Positions 47,201 through 53,639 are shown, numbered from the stretch's first letter. The stretch is 64,000 nt of DNA from Undaria pinnatifida (GCA_012845835.1 JABAKD010000014.1:744001-808000), one strand, 5' to 3'. Notes: generated by a model from the letters alone, not told the origin. Made by a program: numbers and translations.

Positions 47201-47562
47201 GCAACAATCAAACCAAAATTGTTCACAGATATTCGACCTACCGATATCGTCACGCCCTCCCCTCACCTTGGCTCTTCTGTTGACGGCGCAGTTGTCGACC
47301 CGAACCACCGTCTCGAGCCCGGCATTAGTGGTCTGTGTCTGGCGGACGACAACGCTCGAGGTTGCGCTGAGCTTACGTTTGCAGCAGCTGTAATGCCCAG
47401 CACCTTGCTTGACGAAGTTCCAGCTGCTGCTGCGGTGCAACTACTACTATAACTGCTCCTGCTGCTGCTCTGCAGGTTCAAAGCTCGAGCAGATGCTCTT
47501 GGCATCATCAACCTGGCCACAGTGAGCTGACTCATTCTCGACATTGCGGTAGCTTGGGGCAT
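26139..47562 (-). CDS. ETFDH: Electron transfer flavoprotein-ubiquinone oxidoreductase (ETF-QO), 13 exons
   Basis: Inner-mitochondrial-membrane flavoprotein that takes electrons from reduced ETF (fatty acid and amino acid dehydrogenation) and passes them to ubiquinone. Joined exons: 47562-47267, 43098-42944, 42341-42187, 41423-41298, 40325-40188, 39417-39314, 38822-38676, 31157-30908, 29920-29825, 29378-29300, 28799-28561, 26992-26888, 26255-26139 (with stop). The sum is 2007 nt, 668 residues; all 12 introns are GT-AG and every phase matches. Landmarks: Ser/Arg/Ala-rich presequence (1-98), FAD motif VGAGPAG at 109-115, the acidic residue of LEKGAEVG near 139, the conserved TYGGSFLYH and [17 protein letters not shown] blocks, and the 4Fe-4S ligands C609 and C637/C640/C643. 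The animal enzyme is about 617 residues; the excess is mainly the presequence. The most upstream ATG (47562) was taken as start; ATGs at 47544 and 47535 are alternatives. Only some 9% of the locus is coding. Exon 9 residues 458-475 are the least certain segment. Confidence 0.95.
26888..26992 (-). CDS. ETFDH: ETFDH exon 12, first 4Fe-4S cysteine
   Basis: Residues 596-630, phase 0 at both ends. Acceptor GGACAG, donor GTGAGG at 26887. Encodes [20 protein letters not shown], which supplies the first cluster cysteine (C609), then a Glu/Lys-rich tail ending AQL. Confidence 0.96.
27217..27320 (-). repeat. Copy of the exon 12 acceptor region
   Basis: Direct repeat of 26989-27095, the end of intron 11 and the exon 12 acceptor. 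Shared text includes CCAGCTGAACTT and GCTTTCTCTC. In the copy the acceptor reads CCGACAG then GTTTATTAATC. Between copy and original lies a TTGGGT-rich stretch (CCCAA on the transcribed sense). Confidence 0.8.
27545..28505. repeat. About 420-bp tandem repeat, three units, ETFDH intron 11
   Basis: Units start at about 27555, 27968 and 28408. They share GAGAGTTGCAACTG, CCCGAGGGGCAA and CTAACGGTGGCGGTA-like blocks. The first two also contain GGTGCACCAA and a CCTCACTTGAG-type MITE-like segment. The third is truncated by the approach to exon 11. Confidence 0.82.
28561..28799 (-). CDS. ETFDH: ETFDH exon 11
   Basis: Residues 516-595. Acceptor CGACCCAG, donor GTAATG at 28560. Encodes [29 protein letters not shown], and [15 protein letters not shown]. 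The last is the hallmark segment leading into the iron-sulfur domain. Confidence 0.97.
29130..29250. repeat. 67-bp tandem duplication in ETFDH intron 10
   Basis: CCAATATCTTGACACGTTTACCCAACACGG is followed by a diverged copy with CCAATATCCAACATCTGG and ACTCAACGCGGAACGG. Confidence 0.7.
29300..29378 (-). CDS. ETFDH: ETFDH exon 10
   Basis: Residues 490-515 plus one base of Gly516. Acceptor TCATCAG, donor GTACGG at 29299. Encodes [20 protein letters not shown] then PGLAYT, the family block with the conserved VRN and the hydrophobic helix after it. Confidence 0.94.
29405..29590. repeat. 58-bp tandem repeat in ETFDH intron 9
   Basis: Three units with GAGCCAGGGGCACTCCTGCA, TAGCAGTAGTCG and CCTAGGTTCATGCTG. 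A dispersed single copy lies at 48815-48905, upstream of ETFDH. Confidence 0.85.
29590..29780 (-). repeat. Two copies of the exon 9 donor edge
   Basis: 29590-29650 repeats the end of exon 9 ([13 protein letters not shown] followed by GTGACA). 29745-29780 repeats only the last bases and donor (TTGGGTGAGAAGCTG). Both lie in intron 9, downstream of the real donor. Confidence 0.83.
29825..29920 (-). CDS. ETFDH: ETFDH exon 9
   Basis: Residues 458-489, phase 0 at both ends. Donor GTGAGA at 29824. The 3' part, [12 protein letters not shown], fits the family position before the ELxxVRN block. The 5' part is a variable Ser/Asp-rich loop. The acceptor GGCGCAG (29922-29921) is the only AG that preserves phase with exon 8, but its pyrimidine tract is weak. 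Confidence 0.84.
30075..30245 (-). repeat. Copy of the exon 9 acceptor edge
   Basis: About 150 bp in intron 8 repeats the intron end and the first two thirds of exon 9 (VADSGTV..SSEGA) and its 5' flanking intron, including CGTGTTGCCTCTCAAGC. It is a direct repeat of 29867-30015. Confidence 0.85.
30815..30880 (-). repeat. Copy of the exon 8 donor edge
   Basis: About 60 bp in intron 8 repeats the last codons of exon 8 ([19 protein letters not shown]) with an in-frame TGA and with the GTAAGG donor replaced by AAACAA. It lies directly downstream of the real donor, separated by a CCCAAC-rich spacer. Confidence 0.85.
30908..31157 (-). CDS. ETFDH: ETFDH exon 8, quinone-pocket region
   Basis: Residues 374-457. 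Acceptor TTCTCAG, donor GTAAGG at 30907. Encodes [50 protein letters not shown] and [16 protein letters not shown]. These are the most conserved blocks of the enzyme, lining the FAD and ubiquinone sites. It is separated from exon 7 by a 7518-nt intron. Confidence 0.97.
31735..32130. repeat. GGGTC subterminal array, left end of hAT-like element
   Basis: Units of about 50-60 bp made of (GGGTC)2-4 joined by AAAATCTCGCGGGTCGGG-like spacers. They match the array at the other end of the element. They are G-rich on the plus strand. Confidence 0.85.
32345..32880 (-). mobile_element. Gypsy pol mosaic: RT and integrase fragments
   Basis: Reading down the minus strand: the RT N-terminal block ([42 protein letters not shown]) at 32872-32633; a 41-bp foreign segment; a later RT piece [16 protein letters not shown]; then the integrase core start ([27 protein letters not shown]). 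The segments between these in an intact Gypsy pol are missing, so internal deletions or recombination made a mosaic. It is broken and cannot encode pol. Confidence 0.85.
32592..32632 (+). repeat. 41-bp identical repeat, copy 1
   Basis: TATGTGCGCAACCGCACGCT and the 21 bases after it are identical to 33295-33335. Here the segment interrupts the Gypsy RT reading frame. A diverged third copy starts at about 53675 on the minus strand. Confidence 0.9.
32880..33264 (+). mobile_element. Retrotransposon gag-like fragment
   Basis: A 123-residue open frame from 32893 with [13 protein letters not shown] followed by [15 protein letters not shown]. This is the spacing and composition of the retrotransposon gag domain (KDEA..WY, then SW..K..F). 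It is opposite in orientation to the neighbouring pol fragments, so the block is rearranged. Confidence 0.6.
33205..33340 (+). repeat. Dispersed repeat with the unexpanded site
   Basis: Contains the AGTCCCTTCGCAGGTTTTCT and GGAGGTGTGGAGACACACC blocks that are also found on the minus strand at 53990-53640. There a TTAGTG array separates GGAGGTGT from GGAGACACACC. The second 41-bp repeat lies at its end. Confidence 0.88.
33550..33930. other. AT-rich stretch inside the hAT-like element
   Basis: Markedly AT-rich compared with its surroundings, opening with a 36-bp direct duplication (TTATAATGTTCATATATGTT twice, 33544-33605). No open frame of interest. Confidence 0.6.
33938..34194. mobile_element. 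Hairpin MITE, 257 bp
   Basis: Terminal inverted repeats of about 24 bp: GAGTCACCCCACGGTAGGGG at the left and ACCCTACCGTGGGATGGCTC at the right. TTGA lies on both sides and may be the target duplication. The interior has two CCTCATGTGAGGA palindromes. Confidence 0.78.
35690..36640 (-). mobile_element. Copia retrotransposon remnant (gag and protease)
   Basis: A Gln-rich gag-like frame (36632-36081, ending [16 protein letters not shown]) is followed, with frameshifts, by the protease active-site region [19 protein letters not shown]. After that comes [20 protein letters not shown] and [19 protein letters not shown], the Copia block that ends in NLFS. The catalytic Asp-Ser-Gly is degraded to DSA. 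No RT or integrase follows. Confidence 0.72.
37300..37790. repeat. 270-bp tandem duplication with CAG tract
   Basis: 37300-37540 and 37575-37790 are direct copies of one unit that includes a (GCA)n run, GCAAGCACCAGCAGCAG and GGCTTGCCGGGGCCGGAGA-like sequence. The CAG run is longer in the first copy (37373-37399). Confidence 0.9.
38100..38380. repeat. GGGTC subterminal array, right end of hAT-like element
   Basis: Same unit as 31735-32130: runs of GGGTC separated by AAAATCTCGCGG-like text, up to seven GGGTC in a row near 38170-38210. Confidence 0.85.
38676..38822 (-). CDS. ETFDH: ETFDH exon 7
   Basis: Residues 325-373 plus two bases of Pro374. Encodes [20 protein letters not shown] and [12 protein letters not shown]. 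The acceptor chosen is TCGTAAG (38824-38823), because it follows a T-rich tract and completes Gly325. GTACAG six codon-bases further in is the less likely alternative. Donor GTGAGT at 38675. Confidence 0.93.
39219..39238. repeat. Poly-G run of 20
   Basis: Uninterrupted G20 on the plus strand in ETFDH intron 6, about 95 bp downstream (in transcript sense) of the exon 6 donor. It is poly-C in the transcript. Confidence 0.95.
39314..39417 (-). CDS. ETFDH: ETFDH exon 6
   Basis: Residues 291-324 plus two bases of Gly325. No long ORF marks this exon; it was found by looking for the expected YGLGLKEVW motif. Acceptor CATGCAG, donor GTGAGC at 39313. It encodes [20 protein letters not shown] followed by [14 protein letters not shown]. 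Confidence 0.95.
39465..39720. mobile_element. MITE-like segment in ETFDH intron 5
   Basis: GGCCGAAAATGTTATGACTG, CCCCACTTGAGGAACCAC, CCAATGGAGTGTTCATCGGA and ACCCCTACTGTAGGGCGTGT. Same family as 17290-17520. Confidence 0.5.
39721..39995. repeat. TGGG minisatellite in ETFDH intron 5
   Basis: About 270 bp built from TGGG with TGAG, TGGA and TGCG variants. It can form G-quadruplexes on the plus strand (the ETFDH template strand). It explains the His-Pro-Pro-Thr and Gly-Trp-Val frames seen here, which are not genes. Confidence 0.95.
40188..40325 (-). CDS. ETFDH: ETFDH exon 5
   Basis: Residues 245-290, phase 0 at both ends. Acceptor GGTCAG, donor GTGCGT at 40187. Encodes [20 protein letters not shown] and the [11 protein letters not shown] motif, which matches the second FAD contact region of the family. 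Confidence 0.96.
40430..40470 (-). repeat. Copy of the exon 5 acceptor edge
   Basis: A short copy in intron 4 of the exon 5 start. It has GATCAG followed by GGAGGCATCGTTTACGTCGC, against GGTCAG then GGAGGCGTCGTTGGCGTCGC at the real exon. Confidence 0.7.
41298..41423 (-). CDS. ETFDH: ETFDH exon 4
   Basis: Residues 203-244, phase 0 at both ends. Acceptor ATTACAG ending 41424, donor GTGAGG at 41297. Encodes [20 protein letters not shown] then [18 protein letters not shown], the ETF-QO segment that follows the LPPQL block. Confidence 0.96.
41401..41775 (-). repeat. Tandem duplication carrying the exon 4 acceptor edge
   Basis: Two direct copies of about 165-200 bp, 41401-41600 and 41605-41775, the first of which contains the true acceptor and start of exon 4. 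The upstream copy keeps CTGCAG followed by SSYGNNYVA, a decayed form of SNHGNYVVS. Both copies share intron text, including TAGTACCGGTATGTAGC-like sequence. Confidence 0.83.
41840..42170 (-). repeat. Three decayed copies of the exon 3 donor edge (ETFDH intron 3)
   Basis: Copies at 42105-42170, 41915-42036 and 41840-41912 repeat the end of exon 3. The copy at 41840-41912 reads [19 protein letters not shown] followed by an intact GTAAGA donor. The one at 41915-42036 aligns over about 40 codons but has lost its donor. The one at 42105-42170 starts only about 15 bases after the true donor. Confidence 0.87.
42187..42341 (-). CDS. ETFDH: ETFDH exon 3
   Basis: Residues 151-202. Acceptor GTGCAG at 42342; strong donor GTGAGA at 42186. 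Encodes [19 protein letters not shown] and the [13 protein letters not shown] block, typical of ETF-QO, ending LLPPQL at phase 0. The 3' half of this exon is present again in decayed form in intron 3. Confidence 0.96.
42944..43098 (-). CDS. ETFDH: ETFDH exon 2, FAD-binding Rossmann start
   Basis: Residues 99-150 plus one base of Gly151. Acceptor CTTTAG at 43104-43099, donor GTGCTG at 42943. Encodes [20 protein letters not shown], the dinucleotide-binding beta-alpha-beta fold, and the acidic residue that binds the FAD ribose in [11 protein letters not shown]. It ends HILSG, split with exon 3. Confidence 0.96.
43236..45520 (-). repeat. Six decayed copies of the exon 2 acceptor edge (ETFDH intron 1)
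   Basis: Intron sequence plus acceptor plus first codons of exon 2 recur near 43236-43290, 43484-43545, 44837-44870, 45234-45300, 45318-45360 and 45468-45520. Most keep a recognisable AG followed by a decayed METYDV-like start: [42 protein letters not shown]. They are spaced irregularly and also share flanking intron text (GCAGTCGGGGATGA-like). Confidence 0.85.
44935..45220. repeat. 62-bp tandem repeat, about five units
   Basis: Units share ATTGGTGTCTACCA-like text, a CCCCTC-like segment and CACTGAGATCATAGGTAGGG. They lie in ETFDH intron 1, between exon 2 edge copies. Confidence 0.8.
45645..46490. repeat. 240-bp tandem repeat, three to four units
   Basis: Units beginning near 45650, 45900, 46130 and 46361 share TGCTGTCGTCGTG, TTGTTCTATTGCCACTA, GATCCCGTACAAAACAAGGT and TACCACTGCTGCTACA. 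The last 115 bp (46246-46360 and 46361-46480) is nearly identical, so the youngest duplication is there. Lies in ETFDH intron 1. Confidence 0.85.
47267..47562 (-). CDS. ETFDH: ETFDH exon 1, mitochondrial presequence
   Basis: Residues 1-98 plus two bases of Arg99. Rich in Ser, Ala and Arg with almost no acid until the end, and carrying the processing-site-like stretch [10 protein letters not shown], as expected of a matrix-targeting presequence. It ends CCA AG with donor GTGAGG at 47266. The two bases join the single G that opens exon 2 to give Arg, so [11 protein letters not shown] reads through. The phase match across a 4.2 kb intron is the main support. Confidence 0.87.
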
Positions 47563-48020
47563 GCACGAGGAAACGTCAGGGAGAAGGGTGGGGTGTTGCG
47601 GTAGTGCCTATGGTGTAGGGCACCGCTTTGTGTGTGCTGTGTGCTGTGTTCTGTGTTCTGTGAGGATGGCTCAGGTTTCAAGAGGTTTGGAGGCCATGAC
47701 AATGTCAATATCACAAGAGGGTACCCGGGTATTGTTTTTTTCGCCCGTTTATTTTTTCTTCTCCATTCTTCGTCGCGATCCACATGAAGAAGACAAGGCG
47801 AAGGCGACTCTTTCTTGTTTCTGATAATGCAGCAGCAACCGAGCAGCAGAACGTACCGAGAGTAGTACGTAGCAGTAGTAGTTAGATTAGCAGAAGATCG
47901 TGCACTTCTGATTACAGTACGCGCAATCGACCTCGGTGCGCGCTGCTGTCAACGAATGCGTCGGCGTTGCGATTCAGACGCTTTCTCTCGAGCACAAGGC
48001 GGTCAACACCACTACTATTA
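47563..48020. promoter_or_regulatory. ETFDH upstream region
   Basis: Presumed 5' untranslated region and promoter by position alone. It contains a TGTGTGCTGTGTGCTGTGTT run (47630-47661) and GCAGCAG/AGTAGT tracts (47828-47890). I see no convincing TATA box or other named element. Confidence 0.3.
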
Positions 48021-48135
48021 ATAATAGTAAACACACGACGCGTATGGAAATGCGTGGAAGTGTGGTGTGCTCAAGCTTTATTTTTCCCCATCCGCCGGAG
48101 GATGAAAAAAAAAAAGAAAAAAAAAATAGTAAAAC
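48020..48135 (+). mobile_element. Poly-A-tailed retroposon fragment, copy 1
   Basis: CACGACGCGTATGGAAATGC, GAAGTGTGGTGTGCTCAAGC, TTTATTTTTCCCCATCCGCC and GGAGGATG, then an A-rich tail. A second copy with its own A tail is on the minus strand at 55330-55215, so this looks like a short retroposed family (SINE or LINE 3' end). Confidence 0.62.
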
Positions 48136-48814
48136 GCTAAGAATTGGAAACGCAACTGTTCCACGCCTCCTGTATTACAACTGTTACATACAATGCTATC
48201 GGTTCCCTCATACGAAAGTGCCCCCAGGAACGTAGCTTAAACATTTAAATTACCAGTATTACGCGGGGGAAAAGAAATTCGGCAGCTGTTATCTAATACT
48301 GTACCGGTACTGAATGAAGTAGTTAGTGAAGGACACACCCTTTCTTTCTACGTACTACGTACCGTAAATCCAATAATAATACCTGGTACGTCGGTTTCTT
48401 ACCTCGGAGAGCCGGCACTACTACTACTGCAGTTGTTAGTAGTACCTCTCCCATCGTGCATTCACGTTGCGTGCCTTGGCAGGATCGTTTCGCTGTGGTT
48501 GCCGTATAGCACGTACTACTCTAATACAATAACGCATCCCCTTGTTAATGGAATGAATTTCTGGGGCGATTTTCTCCCAAACAACGGGGTAACACCCACA
48601 CGGCGAAAATGGTGGCCTTGGAAAGTGTTATGGTATCCCGCCTCCACCTCGTTGCGGCGTTACGATTTACAGCATCTGTCTCCTTTATAGCATGCAGGCG
48701 TTATCGCCTGCCTGATCGAACGCCTTCGCGGTCGCCTCCCTTCTGTCAGAATGTATCCACAGCGGGCAGCAAGCGACCAATAATACCAGAGATGTAACAT
48801 CCAAGCAGCCCTCG

Positions 48815-48905
48815 TGTGAGTGACCACCGCAATACAGAGCCAGAGGCACCCCCGCAAAGCAGTAGTCGGTCCCTAGGTCCATGCTGCCCCAACGCTGCTA
48901 CACTG
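48815..48905. repeat. Dispersed copy of the intron 9 58-bp repeat
   Basis: GTGTGAGTGACCACCGCAAT, AGAGCCAGAGGCACCC, GCAGTAGTCGGTCCCTAGGT and CCATGCTG match 29415-29590. Confidence 0.82.
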
Positions 48906-49017
48906 GCGTTTTGTCGGTAGGTGCTGGTGTTCTGTTAGATCGGTAAAATTTTGCTCCGCAGATTGGTTTTCCTTTCTTTCTCGAGACCTTCGCCGAGATT
49001 GCTTGCTAATTTTTTTC

Positions 49018-49500
49018 GATGCCTTCCACGGATCAGAGCGATAGAGAACATAGCTACCCCCAATATAGTAGCGCCGAGCCCAGGGGCATGACCACTCGCA
49101 TCACGGCAGGAGCTGGATCTTCCGAGGACGCGTCAAAGAGGTCGGTTTAGCCTCTCGTTGATGCCCATTGTAATTTGGCACGCTGTTTTTCACTACGTTT
49201 TAGTGTTGTGTTAATAGCAGCAAAAGGAGCCCATTTTCGATGACAGGTACTCCCACACGCTAATCCGCCCCACCCGCGGGCTCGTCCTCGCAGCTAGCTA
49301 CGGGCTCGTCATTGCAGCTAGCTTCAAGCCCGAGCCCAGCGGCACGGCCGCTTGCCCCGTGATTGGAGCCATAGGTCTCCCACGGGCTCGACGAAGCGGT
49401 CGGTTTAGCCCCTCTTTGATACCCGTTGTAACGTGGCGCGATGTTTGTTTTCTTCTGTACGTTTTAGAGTAGTGGCATTTAAAAGCAGAACGAGAAGCCC
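49018..49500 (+). repeat. 170-bp direct duplication, possible gag leader
   Basis: 49071-49245 and 49327-49500 share CGAGCCCAGSGGCA, GGTCGGTTTAGCC and TTGTAATTTGGC/TTGTAACGTGGC. From 49019 a 43-residue frame (MPSTDQSDREHSYPQYSSAE onward) is protein-like and stops at 49149. Being just upstream of the Gypsy pol remnant it might be its gag start, but that is a guess. Confidence 0.5.
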
Positions 49501-49729
49501 ACTCTAGACGACGATATCCAACATACTCAATCCCGATTAAATACACTGCTCTAGGCAGTAGACCCAGTGAGACCCCTCAATGGCCACACCGTTATAGGTC
49601 CTTAGGACACGCAGGCTAACCAACTCGCTCGCCCCCCCTCAGCGTCAGGTGCTGACGCCCAGCAAGTCTACCCCAGACAGAGGCAACCACGCTCAAGCGT
49701 CGCACTTGCTCGCTGATTATGCCAGCTGC

Positions 49730-50570
49730 TGTGATTTTTTTGTTGTTGCGATATTTGTTCGATCGTGTCGCGGCAACGTTGTCGTTCTCGATTCCGGCCC
49801 CTCGGCACACGTGGTGAGCATGAAGAAGCTCTTCCCGCGCTTTTAAAAACGCAACATCAAGCTCACAGGCTACCCTTAGCGCCACGGACACGGGTTCCCT
49901 CGGATACACTATCTTCCCCGCCAGCTCCAAGCGGCGCGTCGGCAAAGTAGAGGCCCTCACGAAATTGCCCATACCGGACGACACCAACCAGGTACGCTCA
50001 TTGATGAGCGGTGTCGTCTGAGTTACAGAAAGTTTTTGCGCAATCTAGCGAGGAGGATGCGCTCGCTCACCTCCCTCCTTAAATTGAACGTCAAGTTCGT
50101 TTTTACCCCCGCCATGCCAGTCGTTGTGCGGGAGCTCCTCGAAGAGCTATCAAAGCCCTTTCCTCCTTTATTGCGATACCAGTTACGACGGTTTCGGAGC
50201 TACTCCTGAACAAGAGCAAGACGACCTATCCATTTTTCCCATCTTGTTTTTATCAGTCGCGCCACGCCGCAATCGTGTCTAAATGTGATCGGACTCCATT
50301 CGATTGGGAAGCTGCCAACATGCCTGGAGCATCATGCGCTTTCGCGGTTATTTATGAGGTGCCACGCCCCGTGTTTTTTTTCTCAGACCACAAAGCGCTG
50401 GCCACAACCCACGCGTGCAGCGGTGGTTGAAAGTTTCACACCGCGTACAGATACACGCTGGAATATCGCAAGGGCCATGCTAACGGAAAAGCCAATTTTC
50501 TGTCTCCCTTACTCCTGCCCGCCACCGAGAGCGACCGTACCAGACGAAGGACGTAATTTCCTCGTCCGTC
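49730..50570 (+). mobile_element. Decayed Gypsy pol: RT and RNase H
   Basis: Reading with several frameshifts: VVVLDSGPSAHVVSMKKLFP (after the RT active site), SLGYTIFPASSK, KVEALTKLPIPDDTNQVRSL, YRKFLRNLARRMRSLTSLLK, NVKFVFTPAM, LYCDTSYDGFGATPEQEQDD and LSIFPILFLS. Then come the RNase H end SDHKALATTHAC (50383-50421) and AYRYTLEYRKGHANGKANFL. The order and spacing are those of Gypsy pol from mid-RT through RNase H. Stops and frameshifts make it non-functional. The N-terminal RT and the integrase are absent. Confidence 0.87.
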
Positions 50571-50744
50571 CCCGAAGCCCTTTTCCCGGTAGGGTCCCCG
50601 TCATGCGTGTCGGCCTGGGTAGGCTGACGCCGCAAAAAACGAGTTCTGGCTCGGGTGGACTCCCGCTCTCCTCGCACGATTTTCGGTTTGTTCGCAAACA
50701 AGGGCCCCGTATGAGGTTTGACAACCTCGACACTCCTTGATACA

Positions 50745-51095
50745 TGCCGCGGTAGAGGTGCGCCCAAATTTTCAGAGGTTATCTTGATCACTTGAGGAGC
50801 TCTGTAACACCTGATTAATTGAGCAAACCAAAAATGAGGCCCTCGACGGACAAACCTATGACCCCTACGATGAGGAGCTCAACACCATCACCATCACCCG
50901 AAACGTGACTTCGAAGGCGTTCGCTCACGCACATCGGACCAGCGCTTCTATGCGCTAGCCCCACTAACAGTCTATTAATAGTCCCAAAACAAGTATATAC
51001 TCATAAAAGTGTCAGAACAACCGGTAGATCCTCGCCTGAGGACTTCAGCTGCGAAAAACTGCAACCCCTATCGCGGGATGACTCTCTACACTATT
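50745..51095. mobile_element. MITE of the CCCTACCGT family, larger copy
   Basis: The right end GCAACCCCTATCGCGGGATG ACTC matches the right ends at 8095-8119 and 34171-34194. The left end (CCGCGGTAGAGGTGCGCCC) is eroded. The interior shares ATGAGGAGCTCAACACC and ACGTGACTTCGAAGGCGTTC with the 7871-8119 copy. Confidence 0.65.
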
Positions 51096-51190
51096 ATACT
51101 ATTACACTATTAGTACTATTATAATATTAGTCCTATAATACTATTAGTACTATTAGTACTATTAGTACTATTTGTACTATTAGTAAGTAC
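51095..51190. repeat. ACTATTAGT microsatellite
   Basis: Repeats of TACTATTAG with small variants, directly beyond the MITE end at 51095. The copy at 8119 is likewise followed by an ACTAT microsatellite, so these elements may target or carry such tracts. Confidence 0.85.
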
Positions 51191-51239
51191 TGATGAAGGT
51201 TACGGTATTGCAGTAAAATACCCTCAACTTTCACTGCCG

Positions 51240-51490
51240 GATTTCCATCACTCGCGCGAGTGAATCTGCACCTCCCTGACAAACACACGTTCGGCGTTTT
51301 TTTCTGGCGCAGCGTAGCTGACCACCCCTTTTCGTGTTGCTATCGAGAATTATGTTAAACAGCGCGAAAGCTTGTGACGACAAGGAACAGGAGGGTCACT
51401 TGCGCGAGCGACACCGAACCACTGAAAAAAAATGCCCAAAAGTGGTCAAAAGGGGGTAAGCAACACAACCCCCCTACCGTAGCATTGATG
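51240..51490. mobile_element. MITE-like segment, second CACTCGCGCGAGTG copy
   Basis: Starts near TCACTCGCGCGAGTGAATCT, has the partner GTCACTTGCGCGAGCGAC at about 51394, and ends CCCCCTACCGTAGCATTGAT. It parallels 16790-17030. Confidence 0.55.
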
Positions 51491-51999
51491 TACACTACTG
51501 TACTTGTACCGTCGTAGCAAAATGGCTGTCGAGTGCCTCTTCTCGCCATTGTTGTGTTATGTTTACCCTCCGACAGTATAGCGTAGACGCCGTTCCGATG
51601 TAAATCGAATATCCTCCCGTGAAGCAATAGTACCCCTTCTCATGGTTATTGCTCCGGAGGGCTTCCCATCACGAGGTCGTAGTTTTCAAACCCACATAGC
51701 CTCTTGCTGTGTTGCCCGGGCGACGTTCAGTATAGATTGACTCGCCGGTATGAGGCAGGTTATGGCAATAAGCAGTCTCAATGGCGTATGTGTGAGCTTT
51801 CTGTGCATTATGCATCAACTTTGTAGAACTACTTTTCACCTCCGACACCGGAAAGCGAGTAGTTCAGATGGCCGCAAGTCATAACGGTACTGTACCTGGT
51901 ATAGTATCGGACATGCCATTATAGTACACGAAACGCGTTCGGGTGATTGTGTCAGTGCCGCTGCTTTGCTTATAATGTGAATTCGTTGTCAACAAGAGC

Positions 52000-52170
52000 C
52001 TTTGAAATTACATTTATTCTATAGAAACGGATGGTCACCTCCACCCCCCCTCCCTTCCCTCCCCCCCCAAAACCTGAGTTCATTGTCAAGAGGCTGAGGA
52101 ATGACATCCTCCACACACGCATGAACGCCCCCCGCCCCCCTCCCCTCCCCTCCCCCCCGCCTCCCTCCTC
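52000..52170. repeat. Approximately 100-bp tandem duplication with C-rich tracts
   Basis: GAATTCGTTGTCAACAAGAGCC...CCCCCCTCCCTTCCC (from 51978) recurs as GAGTTCATTGTCAAGAGGCT...CCCCCCTCCCCTCCC (from 52076). The poly-Pro frame is compositional. Confidence 0.6.
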
Positions 52171-52299
52171 AACAAAGATCCGATGCCCACGCGCACCTTC
52201 CTGGTTGACTCTTTGCATGCGTGGTTGGCGCAAGATGCGCAACGTGCTTGGGTCTCCGAAGAAGGAGGTGCCCAGCAATGTGTATTCCATAGAGGAAGT

Positions 52300-52530
52300 T
52301 TACGAGGGTCCTCACTTGCGGAGCTCTACGCCACACCCACAATCTGCCTGTTGGAAAAATATGGAAGTGCAGCGCTCGACGAGCAATCCCCACGGCCCAA
52401 ATACAGAACGAGCAACGCTAATGGCATTCCCGTGATATATATGGGTGGTTCTTGAGTTGAAGAGCTTCCTAAGCCAGAAGATGATTTCGACCAAAAACGT
52501 GCTGCCTCTACCGCAGCACGCGCCCGATCT
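52300..52530. mobile_element. MITE-like segment ending CTACCGCAGCACGC
   Basis: GGGTCCTCACTTGCGGAGCT, ACGAGCAATCCCCACGGCCC and ACGTGCTGCCTCTACCGCAG parallel 27735-27955 in ETFDH intron 11 (CCCTCACTTGAG, GAACAATCCCCACGGCCTAC, GTGCTACCCCTACCGTAG). Confidence 0.55.
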
Positions 52531-53639
52531 TCTTTTTTTGTACTCAATGAGGCGGCATTGAACCTGCCGGCTTCGTCTGCGTTGACGCCTTCGGCTTCGT
52601 CTCTAGCCTACGCACAGGACGAGGTGACGTGCCGTGTCCGCTAAAAAAATCTTGATAATCGCAACGGTCTCCCCTTGCTCTCTTCCTTGCGGGAATGTTT
52701 TCGTGGGTGATCCCCAAATGTTGAAACTCATGCTGCACGCTGTCGGATGGCAAAAGTTGAGTCGTTCTGCGGTGGCCCCGCCAACTTTTTCTTAGCGGAA
52801 TCGCCGGTTTCGAAACCAACTCCCGGCCGTATCTCCTGAAACACGGTGCCCCTTGCCACCCCGACGTCATGGTTCGATAGTACTACTAGTAGTAGTACCA
52901 GTACTAGTCTTTTGCATACAAGAAAGGTGAAAAACATGTTTTCATACGGAGCATCCTTCCTCATATCGAGCAGCCATGAAACGTTCGTTAAAGAAAGTTG
53001 CTGGCTTAGGGGGGGGGGGGGGGCTATCGTAGAATCAGTCATTTGCGGAAGGCAAAAAAGGTAATGGTTTGGGGAATGTAGCCTGTCCTACCCACCGCCT
53101 TTTCCCGATACACTCCGGCTGGGTGGCTCGGATGGATGGGTTTTTTTACCTTCACGGCATCCGTTACACGGTGGGAAATAGATGTGCAACACTGTTCAAT
53201 GTTAGCATTGGTGTTATGCTTGCCAACCAACAACATGCAGTCATTGGTGTCAATCGAAAAAGCGGCAAGCAACCAGAACTTGAATATAGACCGCCACCCC
53301 CCAAAAAAAACGTAGAAAACATTACAACAACTCAAGCCGAAAAAAAAAGGGACAGTGCCATCCAACAAACGTGCGGCACGGCGTGACTATTCCACGTTGA
53401 TCACCCATGAACATCCCCAGAAAAAGGAAACCAGACGCGTGCTCCTAGGGAGGCGGCACTTTTAGGCTCTTTCCGTAGGTTTCCGAACAACGGGGCTCCT
53501 TCACCCAACATCGTCGTTTTTTCAAATGTCGTTTTTGTGGATACCAGTTCCTATTCCCTAGATTGTACCGCCTCCTTACCACTATAATCCTTCGAGATCG
53601 TCCTGGCTCCTCGAGGCAGACTCTGAGGTGTTTCCTCAT

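Noticed and set aside
53039-53368. Minus-strand 109-residue frame as a DDE transposase fragment
   Set aside because: Some resemblance in LLAAFSIDTNDCMLLVG, but no catalytic residues or second domain; not strong enough.
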